Part shown: one piece after another, positions 35,314 through 45,800 of the stretch
Numbering within the stretch: position 1 is the stretch's first letter
Layout: each line of letters opens with the position of its first letter
Program-made: the position numbers and the translations under genes
DNA from: a virus
IMG/VR virus record: IMGVR_UViG_3300042894_006198
Span: 1 to 64,000 of that record
DNA length: 64,000 nucleotides
Direction: 5' to 3' (one strand)
Notes under the pieces: generated by a model
What the model saw: only the letters and a program-made list of their open reading frames with translations
The model's database searches: none
Told to the model about the DNA's origin: nothing

Positions 35314-36326
35314 AGATTTTTATAGATATTGAGCAATAATTGCTTGTCAAACTTACCCTCATCAAGTTGTTCAATTTGGGATAGTACTATAGCATCAACG
35401 GATTCAAATTGCAAATTGGCTTCAAAATTATTGTCAGTTTCAATATCCACTCGTTGTGGAATCATAGTCATTTCACGCAATTTATATTCTTTCATAATTG
35501 TTTCCTTTATGCTGCTAGACTCCTCATAACTTATATCTGTATCAATAGTGATGCGTAAACACCCATTTTGAATCAGTAATGAGTCAGGGTTTTCTAAAAT
35601 TTGTGTTAAATTATATGTACGAAATTTAGGTTGATTAGGCCACGAATGATAAGTTGGTTTATCGCCCCATGCTAGTATCATCATGCCACGATCATCATCA
35701 TTTACATCACTATAATTATGCGGAAATGCGTTACCAATATATGTGATGTTTCCTTTTGTTTGGCGTTTATGAAAATGTCCTGTAAAAACATGGTCAAAAT
35801 GTTGTAGTTGATTACGATTGATTTCACCATGATCAGGCATTTCAACCATAGCATTCATATAGAATGATGGTAATTCAAAGTGACCAAACAAGTATTGTGC
35901 GTTTAACTTTTGTAATTTTTTATAATCTTCACCAATAAGCCATGGTGCAATGATGCAATCCCCATCAACAATCCAATCGTTACAAATAATAATTCGATCA
36001 AGGTGTTTTGCCCATTCCATACTCTGTACATCACGACGATCTCTATAATACAAGTCATGATTACCCACGATGAAATATATTTTTTCAAAGTTTTCATTGA
36101 GTTTTTCTAGTGCCCGTAAACTATAATTTTGTGTTAGTACATTAATTGTTGCACGATTATGGTTCCAATCACCTAGAAAAAAACATGTTTCACACCCATG
36201 TTTTTTAGCGGTTGCTATAAACCATTCGACAAATTGTAAGCAGTCTTCGTTATGTTGTATACTATTGTTCTTTAGACCAAAGTGTATATCGGTAAAAACT
36301 GCTGCTTTTTTAAATAAATTAGTCAT
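35310..36326 (-). CDS. gp47: Recombination nuclease subunit gp47 (Mre11/SbcD-like, 338 aa)
   Basis: Role: metal-dependent nuclease partner of gp46. Seen: phosphoesterase motifs in order: FTDIHFGLKN (Asp12, His14), FFLGDWNHNR, YFIVGNHDLYY, LFGHFELP, and VFTGHFHKRQ. Length matches T4 gp47 (339 aa). It lies 39 bases after gp55 and overlaps gp46 by four bases, giving the order 55-47-46 also seen in T4 relatives. Confidence 0.95.
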   Translation of the reverse strand: MTNLFKKAAVFTDIHFGLKNNSIQHNEDCLQFVEWFIATAKKHGCETCFFLGDWNHNRATINVLTQNYSLRALEKLNENFEKIYFIVGNHDLYYRDRRDVQSMEWAKHLDRIIICNDWIVDGDCIIAPWLIGEDYKKLQKLNAQYLFGHFELPSFYMNAMVEMPDHGEINRNQLQHFDHVFTGHFHKRQTKGNITYIGNAFPHNYSDVNDDDRGMMILAWGDKPTYHSWPNQPKFRTYNLTQILENPDSLLIQNGCLRITIDTDISYEESSSIKETIMKEYKLREMTMIPQRVDIETDNNFEANLQFESVDAIVLSQIEQLDEGKFDKQLLLNIYKNL

Positions 36327-36365
36327 TCAAAGAATGTACTGTAGCTTGTATGACAAGTCAAAAAA

Positions 36366-37253
36366 TTAGGATTCCTCAGCAAATTGACGTGACCAACTTG
36401 GATTTAACCCGTTAGCCTCTAGTATGTCATCACGTATACCTTGATTTTTCTTTTCTGTGTTCAATACTCGACAGAAAGAATTAGTAATGGCTGCGGTATA
36501 ATACGCAAAAGGATTGCTAGATTTAGCTTCGTTAAATCGTAAACCAACATAAGTCAACTGTAAAATTGCTGCGCCACGCATTTCATCATTATAGGTATAA
36601 CCACGCCAATTAAACCTCATGGCATATTTTTCACACAGCATAAGATACATTTTTGCTAATTTGTTAGTAATTTGCCCTTTATCTTTGTCAAAGTGCCCTG
36701 TATAGATATCTCCCTGCCAATGTGATTTACCAACACAATACATTTGGTTACCTGCTTCAGCATAGCGAAAATGTTGGAATGGTGGAAAATTAACACGAAC
36801 ATGACTCATATCGTTCATGCCCATTTCTTTGTTTAGTTTAGGATCATCTAAATCCTCGTAAGTTACTTCTTCATCCAAATCAAATTCAAATAATTCACGT
36901 GCTGATTTCTTTTTGTCTACTTTTCTAGCTTGTTTTGGTGCAAGTGGTATGTGATCCCATGTCATCACTCTGAAAACTAAATCAATATGGTCAATAGTGC
37001 TTGGGTCAATTTTAGTACCACTTTCAACTCCTAAACGATACGCACGATTTTCTTTTGCTTTTTGGATAACTTCAGGACGTAATGCAATGGCTAAGCTATT
37101 TTCAAGTGATACACCTTCTTCATAATCAATAATGTAATCATATTGATGGTCTTCAGGTTCTCGGTAACTGCAGTAAGTATTTTTGCTTAGGTGTATTTCT
37201 TTTAGTATGTCCTTATTATTAAGGTAGTTAAGGGGTTTTTTAATGACTGTCAT
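36366..37253 (-). CDS. gp55: Late-transcription sigma factor gp55
   Basis: Role: phage sigma factor that directs host RNA polymerase to TATAAATA-type late promoters together with the sliding clamp. Seen: C-terminal core KLAKMYLMLCEKYAMRFNWR, then GYTYNDEMRGAAILQLTYVG and FNEAKSSNPFAYYTAAITNS, ending IRDDILEANGLNPSWSRQ, which is the pattern of cyanophage-type gp55. An N-terminal extension of about 130 residues precedes it (T4 gp55 has 185 residues in total). The start at 37253 (MTVIKKPLNYL) was chosen as the first ATG; a GTG 36 bases upstream (37289) would add 12 residues. It is first gene of the minus-strand unit, divergent from the baseplate operon it should activate. Confidence 0.9.
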   Translation of the reverse strand: MTVIKKPLNYLNNKDILKEIHLSKNTYCSYREPEDHQYDYIIDYEEGVSLENSLAIALRPEVIQKAKENRAYRLGVESGTKIDPSTIDHIDLVFRVMTWDHIPLAPKQARKVDKKKSARELFEFDLDEEVTYEDLDDPKLNKEMGMNDMSHVRVNFPPFQHFRYAEAGNQMYCVGKSHWQGDIYTGHFDKDKGQITNKLAKMYLMLCEKYAMRFNWRGYTYNDEMRGAAILQLTYVGLRFNEAKSSNPFAYYTAAITNSFCRVLNTEKKNQGIRDDILEANGLNPSWSRQFAEES

Positions 37254-37385
37254 AGGGTTCCAAATGTTATAATACCTGTATTGTTGCACAGTTACAACAA
37301 AAAATCAAGAAATTTGGATTTATACAGGTGGATAGAGAATTATTTACTGCTATGAATTATAGATAAAAATACGACTTTTTAAAAT

Positions 37386-37393
37386 CATAAATA
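37386..37393 (+). promoter_or_regulatory. Candidate late promoter of the baseplate operon, CATAAATA
   Basis: CATAAATA in the 123-159 base divergent gap between gp55 and the 823-residue gene, followed after a few bases by AGAAGGG and the ATG at 37413. The spacing allows a leader of about a dozen bases containing the ribosome site, as in normal late genes. Confidence 0.6.
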
Positions 37394-37412
37394 TAAAAAG
37401 AAGGGTAGAATC

Positions 37413-39884
37413 ATGTCATCAAAAGTACCATCACAAGCAGATTTACAAGCTAATAGAACGGTTCTTGAAAATCGTAATGCTAATTTAGAAAAATTAAAAG
37501 CTAAAGCATTAGCTAATGGTAGTGCGAATACTGCGGCTGAATATCAGCGCATGATTAATGAGAATAATATTAAAATAAATGATTATACTGCCAATATTAA
37601 TAACTATACTAATTATTTTAAAGCAGAGACTGAGCAACTTAATTATGAAAAATGGGTTGAAGGTGGCACGAAAGGAACGGAAGCAAACCCTATACCATCA
37701 AGCATTAAAGCTCAGACTACAACCACTGTTACTGAAGTATCCACTGATTCAGGTGGCGGAACTTATACAGTTAGTAGGGCAAAAGATACACCCAATGCAA
37801 CTAGTCAAGGTTTACAATCAAACGCTGATAAGTTAAAAGCACAGTCAGAATTGTATTTGGTTGATCCCAATACTACAGCAGGGCAAAAATTATTACAACA
37901 AGGGTTAGACAATGGCACTATTACCCAAGCACAGTTAACAGAAATTAAATCATTATCGCCTGATCAACGTTTTGATAAAGCATCTGACATAGCAAATCAA
38001 GGAATCTCACTTGAAAGCCAAGCACAAGCTGCTATGACACGTGGTGAAACATCAGTAAATTATGCGCCTAGTACCACAACAACCCGTGTTAACACTGTTA
38101 CTACTGATACAGGTAATGTAAACCCAAGACCGTTAACAGGTGCTGTTCCTGAAGCAGGTATTACTACTCAAAATGTTGGCAATCTTACGGTACAAGCAGT
38201 TAATAACAATAACGGTACAACCTCTTTAACTGCGCCATCAGGTTTAAGTGTTACTGTTGACAATAATCCTGTTGCTGCGACAAATGCAAATACAATTATA
38301 AATCCTGCAAGTGATCCTAACACAAACCCAAATACTTCGCCTGTTAATACACCTTCGCAAGTAAGTTCATCAGACATTGCTGCAGAATGGCGTGGACAAG
38401 CGTTACAAGCACAACAACAAAAAACTGATGCAGAGGTAAGATTAGCAAGCACTACGCAACAACGAGTACAAAATGATTTAGAAATTGTACGACTACGAGA
38501 ACAAATTTCTAATCCTAATACAGCACCTGATGCAAGAAATATAGCAGAACAACAACTTGCATCATTAACTAATGAAAATAGTACGCTAGCTATACAACAA
38601 AATGCGATTACTTCAGAAATACAAAATTACCAAACTGCTATAAATCTTTCTACTGCTAATGCAGAATCTGCTGAAGCTGCCCCTGAAGGAGTTAATAATC
38701 CTGTAGCTCAAGTTGTTGGCGAAGAACCTTCAATATTATTGACACCTGAAACACAGAATGAAGCTGCATTTTTAGAAGCCAATGGTGCTGTATATAATGA
38801 ACCACCAACCATAGATCCTGCAACTAGCGGAGAAAATTTTGTTGATTTTGATGATGCACCTATACCACGTAGTCAACAAACCATTGACCCAAATAGTGAT
38901 GCAGGTCTTGCAGCATTGGAAGGCATTGATACACCAAGTATCGATCCTGCCTTTGGAGAAGATGAATATGGTGCAGGTGGCGAAACAATTGGCCCAGGCG
39001 CAACCATCGGCGTTCGTGCACAACCAAATACAGATCAATTTGTTGGTGATTCTAATAATAGTAATCAATCACCTGCTGTAAAATTTCAAAAAGCTGCTGA
39101 TTGGCGTGTACGCATTAGTTTAGCTCCAAGCGCAACCTATTTGTATAAAGACCCAAAAATAAGTAATAAAGATATATTATATCCATTACAATCAACGAAT
39201 GGTGTAATATTTCCTTACTTACCTACTGTACAGTTAAATTATACTGCTAATTATGATGCAACTGAACCTACACATAGTAACTACAAAATTTTTAGTTATC
39301 GTAATAGCGCAGTAAGCGATATTCAAATTACAGGTGATTTTACTGCACAAAACGTATCCGAAGCCATATACTTACGTGCTGTAATACATTTTTTTCGTAG
39401 CGCAGCTAAGATGTTTTATGGACAAGATCAAGCACCTAAAGCAGGTACTCCACCACCCTTACTTTACTTAAGTGGTTTTGGTGAATATCAATTTGATAAT
39501 CATCCTATGGTGATTAGTAGTTTTAACTATAGTTTGCCCAATGATGTAGATTATATCATGGCAGGTTCAGTAAGCGGTGGTATTAGACAAAGTAATAATC
39601 AAAACCTTAGCCCACCTGCTACATCAACTAATCCATTTTTAACACAGTTTAATCGTTTAGTAGGTAGTAGGTTAGAAAAAGGTGCATTGAATAGACCACC
39701 TGAATTTAGAACAGTGATAACAGGTGAAACAACCCGTATACCTACAAAGATACAAATACAACTAACTTTCCATCCGATAGTAACACGTCGAACGATAAGT
39801 AATAAATTCAGTTTACGTGATTATGCAACAGGAAAATTATTACAAGGAAGCACCAACGCAGGTTTTGGTGGAGGAGTATGGTAA
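37413..39884 (+). CDS. Tail-tube-cap/baseplate protein (gp48/gp54-like C-terminus) with long N-terminal extension (823 aa)
   Basis: Seen: the C-terminal ~265 residues (from about 559: WRVRISLAPSATYLYKD, GVIFPYLPTVQLNYTANYD, AVIHFFRSAAKMFYGQDQ, AGTPPPLLYLSGFGEYQF) match the pattern of T4-like tail-tube cap or initiator proteins. The first ~555 residues are different: an N-terminal coiled coil, Asn/Thr/Ser/Pro-rich linkers, and a second coiled coil at ~325-410 (AQQQKTDAEVRLASTTQQRV). T4 gp48 and gp54 have 364 and 320 residues. Inference: baseplate-tube junction protein with an added rod and linker. Which of gp48 and gp54 it represents cannot be settled by eye. GGAGGAG near its end serves the next gene, which begins at the base after its stop. 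Confidence 0.72.
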   Translation: MSSKVPSQADLQANRTVLENRNANLEKLKAKALANGSANTAAEYQRMINENNIKINDYTANINNYTNYFKAETEQLNYEKWVEGGTKGTEANPIPSSIKAQTTTTVTEVSTDSGGGTYTVSRAKDTPNATSQGLQSNADKLKAQSELYLVDPNTTAGQKLLQQGLDNGTITQAQLTEIKSLSPDQRFDKASDIANQGISLESQAQAAMTRGETSVNYAPSTTTTRVNTVTTDTGNVNPRPLTGAVPEAGITTQNVGNLTVQAVNNNNGTTSLTAPSGLSVTVDNNPVAATNANTIINPASDPNTNPNTSPVNTPSQVSSSDIAAEWRGQALQAQQQKTDAEVRLASTTQQRVQNDLEIVRLREQISNPNTAPDARNIAEQQLASLTNENSTLAIQQNAITSEIQNYQTAINLSTANAESAEAAPEGVNNPVAQVVGEEPSILLTPETQNEAAFLEANGAVYNEPPTIDPATSGENFVDFDDAPIPRSQQTIDPNSDAGLAALEGIDTPSIDPAFGEDEYGAGGETIGPGATIGVRAQPNTDQFVGDSNNSNQSPAVKFQKAADWRVRISLAPSATYLYKDPKISNKDILYPLQSTNGVIFPYLPTVQLNYTANYDATEPTHSNYKIFSYRNSAVSDIQITGDFTAQNVSEAIYLRAVIHFFRSAAKMFYGQDQAPKAGTPPPLLYLSGFGEYQFDNHPMVISSFNYSLPNDVDYIMAGSVSGGIRQSNNQNLSPPATSTNPFLTQFNRLVGSRLEKGALNRPPEFRTVITGETTRIPTKIQIQLTFHPIVTRRTISNKFSLRDYATGKLLQGSTNAGFGGGVW

Positions 39885-40184
39885 ATGAAATATCCATCAA
39901 CTAGCCCTTATTATCTAACCAACGTAGTCAATAATGCTTACTTAGACGTTATGACTAATCGCCCTATACCTATTAATACAGGTGATGTATATTGGGAAAT
40001 TACATCAACTTACCATTTACGTCCTGATTTATTAGCTTTTGACTTATATGATGAATCAAAATTATGGTGGGTATTTGCACAGCGTAACCCAAATACGTTG
40101 GTAGATCCGTTATACGATTTTGTTCAAGGCAAAAGAATATATCTACCTAAAGCAGAAACATTAAAAGCAGTGTTAGGATTATAA
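39885..40184 (+). CDS. gp53: Baseplate wedge protein gp53 (99 aa)
   Basis: Role: wedge component that helps join wedges around the hub. Seen: the family pattern YYLTNVVNNAYLDVMTNRPI, TSTYHLRPDLLAFDLYDESK, LWWVFAQRNPNTLVDPLYDF and GKRIYLPKAETL, the last part resembling a LysM-like fold. It is about half the length of T4 gp53 (196 aa), as in many marine relatives. It abuts the upstream stop, uses the GGAGGAG inside that gene's end, and shares one base with the next start (TAATG). Confidence 0.88.
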   Translation: MKYPSTSPYYLTNVVNNAYLDVMTNRPIPINTGDVYWEITSTYHLRPDLLAFDLYDESKLWWVFAQRNPNTLVDPLYDFVQGKRIYLPKAETLKAVLGL

Positions 40185-42883
40185 TGGAAATAACAGTAAA
40201 CGGATTTACATTTGTTCTTTCACCTAGCAATAGAGTAATTGTCAAAGGTGGTGGAATTCGTGGTTCAGGTATTGACCTTGGCTCAATTGATTCATTTACA
40301 CCTAGTTCTTTTTTAGGTGGCATTAAAGGTGTTCCTGCAGCATCAAATGTACAAGATCAACTTCAGGCAACTGCCGCTAACATACCTGAAGTTGTTGCAG
40401 CACTACAAACTAAACCTAAAGAAGAAACAGCACCACCTGCAACTGAATCAAAACCTGTTCAAGAAGAACCTTTACCACCCGCAGCAACCAATAGTGCCAA
40501 TGAAACTGAATCACAAAATGAAACATATACAGGCGCACAAGATGATAATACGCCAAGAGAAACAAGTCAATCAGCAGCAGCATCTGAAACAGGGTCAGAA
40601 GTAACTGATGATATGCGTGGTGGTGTGCCTACTGAAGCACCTACAGTAAATCAAGCAAGTGCTGCAAAAACACAAACTGCTAGTAATGATACGTTGCCTG
40701 GTCGCCGTGTGTTTAACCCTTTATCACAATTATCAAGTTATACCTATCAGATTACTTGGTATATGGTTAATCCTGATGCCATAGCAAGTTTAAATAATTC
40801 TAACTATACAAATATTAATACATTTTTGCCACAAGGTAGTGGTGGACAGCCACAAGCTTATGTTATAGCGCAAAGTGGTGGTGTGGGGGATCCAAAGTAT
40901 AGACCTCCTGGGATTTATTATGATTACTATATCGACGATTTACAATTTAAAACGGCGTTGAGAATACCTGGCGGTCCTGCTAGTGGTATGAATTTTGAGT
41001 TTAAAATTGTTGAACCAAATAGTTTTGGCTTAGCTACTCAACTTGTCATGGCAGCAAATACGTTATACAAAAATAGTAAAATACTTAATAACAGAGATCC
41101 CAAGAAAACACCCTTACCATTGGATCAACATTTTGTACTTGCTATACGTTTTTATGGTTATGATGAAAATGGAACTGTTATTGATGCAACTAAGTTTTCA
41201 TCTAAAGATACTATGGGTGGTAACCCTAGCGCAGTATTTGAGCGTTATTACTTAATTAAAATTACTGAATTTAAGTTTAAACTAGATGGTAAAGCTACTA
41301 CTTACAATATTAAAGCAGCACCTGTGCCCATGTCTGAGGCATATGGAACAAAACGTGGGTTAATTTCTACACAAATTTCTTGTAAAGGTGGCAATGTTGA
41401 ATCTGTATTAACAGGTAATGATGGATTAATTACACAATTAAATAAAATACAAGAAGATTTAGTCAAAAGTAACTTATATAAACTAGCGGACAAATATGAA
41501 ATTAAGTTTGAACAATCAAGTATTATACCACAAGCTAAACTTAATAATGCTAAGCAAGATAAATCTAATACAGTAACATCTCCTGTCAATAGCACTGTAG
41601 ATAATAATCCACAACAAGCAGCTAAAGCTGTAGCATTATCAACGGAAACAAATATTCCAATTACACCACAACCTATATTATCAGCTATTGATAAAATAAT
41701 TTCACAAAGCGAATATGTATTATCAGCATTAAATCAAGTTAATACGCCTGATTCGTCTACAGGTGAAACGGATCCTAAACCACCATCAAAAGAATTAAAT
41801 TGGTACCATATTAATCCTATTGTAGAACCTTATGGATGGGATGAATTACGTAAAGATTGGGCGTATAAATTAACTTATCAAGTACATGAGTATAAAATAC
41901 CTTATCTAAGAAGCCCATATACAGGTTCACGAGCAGAGTACAGCGGACCACACAAGCGTTATGAATATTGGTTTACAGGGCAAAATAGTGAAATAATTAA
42001 TTATGAACAAACCTATAATGGGTTATACTATTTGTTATTTGCTCAAATTTCAGGTGATAATAAAACTATATCTGATGGTAACGGTAATGCACCTATAGCA
42101 GCAGTTGGTGGTCCGCCTCAAGCAACAGATAGTAGCGGTGGTGGCATTGCAGGTGGACAATCTGCACAAATTCAAAACTTCTTATATAGCCCAAAAGATC
42201 AAGCACAATTTAAGGCAACTATATTAGGCGATCCTGATTACCTAACACAAAGCGTAGGTATGAACACACTGAATACTAATTTTTATAAAAAGTTTAGTGT
42301 ATATGGTTATGATGGGTTTACTATAAATCCTAATGGTGGCGAAGTTTTTATAGAAATAACCTTTAAAGAACCTGTTGACTATAATGCATCGATTGACCCT
42401 AATACACGTGTTGTTTCTTATAATGATGAAAATGGTTTATTAGGTATTAATCAAAGTGTAAGTTTTTATAGCCCAAAATTGTTTAGTAATCAAGCAGCAG
42501 AGAGTAAATCTTTAGTATATATGTTGGTTACTGTGACAAGTTCGTTTTCACGTGGACGTTTTACGCAGGAATTAAGTGGTGTTCTCATCGACCCAGGTGC
42601 CTTCTTCCAACGTCGAAAACAAAGTGGTGGACAACAAAACGGGCAAAACCCACGAGAAGAATCACAAGTTGCTACGCAGAATAACCAAAATCAACGAGCA
42701 GGTGATTTGGTTGTAGCCCCACAAGTGGGTAGTCAGCCACCCTATGATGAGTCTACCGAGCACACCCCTAGTATCGTCAACCAAACTAACAATGATGACA
42801 ACGATAACAGAAATGAAAATGCTAGATTATTAGCAAGAGTACCTGCACCTGATAGCACACGTGAAGAGCCTCCACCAACATAG
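40184..42883 (+). CDS. Large baseplate hub-region structural protein (899 aa)
   Basis: Seen: short N-terminal strand region, then an acidic Pro/Glu/Thr/Ala-rich stretch ~60-180 that looks disordered. A folded domain at ~180-450 follows (YTYQITWYMVNPDAI, LQFKTALRIPG, FEFKIVEPNSFGLATQLVMA, FVLAIRFYGYDENG, FERYYLIKITEFKFKLDGKA). A Gln/Asn/Thr linker comes next, then a second folded domain at ~540-830 (WYHINPIVEPYGWDELRKDW, YQVHEYKIPYLRSPY, RYEYWFTGQNSEI), and a Gln/Asn/Glu-rich tail ending STREEPPPT. The position just before gp5 suggests the hub (the role of T4 gp27), but that is inferred from order; homology to gp27 is not visible by eye. Similar large proteins occupy this place in other marine T4-like phages. 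Confidence 0.68.
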   Translation: MEITVNGFTFVLSPSNRVIVKGGGIRGSGIDLGSIDSFTPSSFLGGIKGVPAASNVQDQLQATAANIPEVVAALQTKPKEETAPPATESKPVQEEPLPPAATNSANETESQNETYTGAQDDNTPRETSQSAAASETGSEVTDDMRGGVPTEAPTVNQASAAKTQTASNDTLPGRRVFNPLSQLSSYTYQITWYMVNPDAIASLNNSNYTNINTFLPQGSGGQPQAYVIAQSGGVGDPKYRPPGIYYDYYIDDLQFKTALRIPGGPASGMNFEFKIVEPNSFGLATQLVMAANTLYKNSKILNNRDPKKTPLPLDQHFVLAIRFYGYDENGTVIDATKFSSKDTMGGNPSAVFERYYLIKITEFKFKLDGKATTYNIKAAPVPMSEAYGTKRGLISTQISCKGGNVESVLTGNDGLITQLNKIQEDLVKSNLYKLADKYEIKFEQSSIIPQAKLNNAKQDKSNTVTSPVNSTVDNNPQQAAKAVALSTETNIPITPQPILSAIDKIISQSEYVLSALNQVNTPDSSTGETDPKPPSKELNWYHINPIVEPYGWDELRKDWAYKLTYQVHEYKIPYLRSPYTGSRAEYSGPHKRYEYWFTGQNSEIINYEQTYNGLYYLLFAQISGDNKTISDGNGNAPIAAVGGPPQATDSSGGGIAGGQSAQIQNFLYSPKDQAQFKATILGDPDYLTQSVGMNTLNTNFYKKFSVYGYDGFTINPNGGEVFIEITFKEPVDYNASIDPNTRVVSYNDENGLLGINQSVSFYSPKLFSNQAAESKSLVYMLVTVTSSFSRGRFTQELSGVLIDPGAFFQRRKQSGGQQNGQNPREESQVATQNNQNQRAGDLVVAPQVGSQPPYDESTEHTPSIVNQTNNDDNDNRNENARLLARVPAPDSTREEPPPT

Positions 42884-42893
42884 AGTATAACAT

Positions 42894-45800
42894 ATGGCAA
42901 ATAATATACAAAAATCAACGGGAGTACCTGAACAACTTAAGACTGACCGTGGTAATGCGTTCTTAATTTCAGAACCACGTATTGGCATTGTTAAATCTAC
43001 TATTGATGCATGTCATAGCGGTATAATACAAGTATGGATAGCAGGTTTACAACAAAGTAATAATCCTGAAGATAATGCATATTGGATTCCTGTGCGTTAT
43101 ATGAGTCCATTTTATGGTGTATTAGATAGTAGCAGTGCAGGTGATTCTTATGGTGACTTTAAAAATAATCCACAAAGTTATGGATTTTGGGCTACACCAC
43201 CTGATATAGGCACTGAAGTAATTTGTGTATTTGTTAATGGTTCGATTAATCAAGGTTATTATATAGGTTGTATACCTAAGGTTGAAGCACATAATATGGT
43301 TCCTGCGGTGGCGCCTGGGAACAAGCGGTTTATTCCAAATAGCACAGAAGCTAGTGCTTATGGTGCAGCGGATGCATTACCTACAAGTGAAATTAATACT
43401 AATAACGATGGCGTTAATGATAGTTCTACTTTTTATGATCAACCACGTCCTGTGCATAGTTATCAAGCGGCAATTTTAGCACAACAAGGACTAATTCGTG
43501 ATACAACACGTGGTGTAATTAGTAGTAGTTCATATCGTGAAACACCAAGTAGAGTATTTGGCATCAGCACCCCAGGTGGCGAAATCTACGAAGGTGGTTT
43601 TAATAACAAAACCATTAAACAAGCTATTAAAAACGAAAAAAATCCTAAAAAGTTTAAAGTAATTGGGCGAACAGGTGGTCATTCATTAGTCATGGATGAT
43701 GGTGATATTGAAGGTGGTAATCAACAAATAAGATTACGCAGTGCAGGTGGTCATCAAATTACAATGAGTGATGATGGACAAACATTGTTTATCATACATA
43801 GTAATGGTCAAAGTTGGGTTGAGTTAAACAGTGAAGGTGCTATTGATATATTTTCTACTAATAGCTTTAATGTTAGGACATTAGGTGATATTAATTTTCA
43901 TGCTGACCAAAACATTAACATTAATGCTAAAAAAGAATTACGTATTAAAGCAGAGAGTATTGGTATAGAAAGTGACACAACATTGACCCAACGTGTAGGC
44001 ACTGATCATGCAGTTAGTGCGGGTGGCAAACATACAATGTTTGTTGGTGGTGCCATGAGTTTACAAAGTGGTGGAGATGCTAGTTTTGCTAGTAAAGCCA
44101 CAACCTACATTAATGGCGGTCCTGACATTAACCTAAACACAGGAGCAACAGGAACAGTACCTGAAGAAGTTCCAAAAAATGAACCTAAAAATCATAATGA
44201 TACAACTTATTCACAAGAAAAAGGATGGTTTAGTTCACCTTTAAAATTACAAAGTATTGTATCACGTGCACCAACACATTATCCCATGGCAGAAACTGAT
44301 GGTTCAACAGGTGGTGTGGCAGTACAGGCTAATTTAGTAGCACCTGCTTCGCCACCACAGCCACCTGCAGCAACACAAGCTGTTATAGATTCTGCACCAA
44401 GTGCACCACAAACTCCTGTATCTTCATCAGTTACCGCAGCTAATTCTAATATACCTATACCATCAAAGAATGCATTACCTACGCCAACTACATTAGCCAT
44501 GGTGTCACAAAATGCAGTAAACAATGCAGGATTAAGTACAGCAGCAGCAACTGCACAAGGTGTTGTAGGAGCAGGTGTATCGACGGTAACACAGATGATG
44601 AATGCAGGGCTTATGAAGCCAGGCGCAGACCTAGTTATCCAACGCCAATTACAAGCAGGATTACCCGCAGATAAAGCTATTACATCAAATTTATTAACAG
44701 GTGTATTAGGAGCATCTACGCCACAGCAATTGTTAAACAATGTTGGTGCACAAGCTAGCGCATTTGTACAAAATGTAAACCAAGGTGTACAACAGCTACA
44801 AGCAACAGGAGCAATAACTTCTAACTTAGCACCTACACAAGTAGCAGGTATGGCAATGGCAGTTGCTAATCAAGGATTATCAACAGTAACACAAGCCTTA
44901 GGTGGTAACGCACAAGCTGTGGCAAAAATTGGTGGTGACATTGCTAGTGGTAATTTTGCAAGTGGTTTAGCAGATAAATTGGCAAGTGGTGGGGCAGGTG
45001 TTGCAGCTAGTATAGGTGGTGCCATATCAGGTGCATTAACAGCGGCAGGTAGTGCCATAAGCGGAGCAGCAGGTGCATTAGGTGGTGCACTTAGTGGGGC
45101 AGCAGGTGCACTTAGTGGGGCAGCGGGGGCATTAGGTGGCGCAGTAGGTGGTTTATTAGGCTCAGTAACAAGTAAAGCAGGGCAATTAATTTCATTATCT
45201 GAGCAAGCATTCCGTGGCATTGAAGCATCATTTACAAGTTTTAAAGCAAACGTACCAAATGTGGGTGGTGGTGGCAATCCTGTATTACCACAAAGTGACA
45301 CAGTGAAGAAATTTGCAAATGTTGCACAATTAGAAAAAGAAGTTAAAGATGCAAAAAACACTTATTATGGTGATAAGACAGATGAAAATAAAGCAGCATG
45401 GGATGCAGCGTTAGAAAAATTAAAACAAGCGGAGCAAGAAGTAGAAAAAGACGCTAAATCAATTGTTGCAGGTGCAGCGTCAGGTTTACCAAGTGCAGTA
45501 GGTGGGGTTATTAACGCACAGAATATGCAAGGTTTGGCTAATAAAATTACGGGTGGTATTGCAGAAGTTGGTACTAGTGCAACAAGTGGACTAAACGCCC
45601 TCCCAGGCGGCATCACCACTATGATGAATACCGTAAAGAATGCGATCCCTGGTACCGCCACCTCCAACCCACTTGCCCAAATTGGTGCAGCAGTAGGTTT
45701 AGGTGCTGCAGGAAGTTCAATTAATAATATCTTACAAAATGCATCACCTGCAGCAGGGTTAGTTAATTCATTATCAGGTGCAGTAAATAATACCTTAGCC

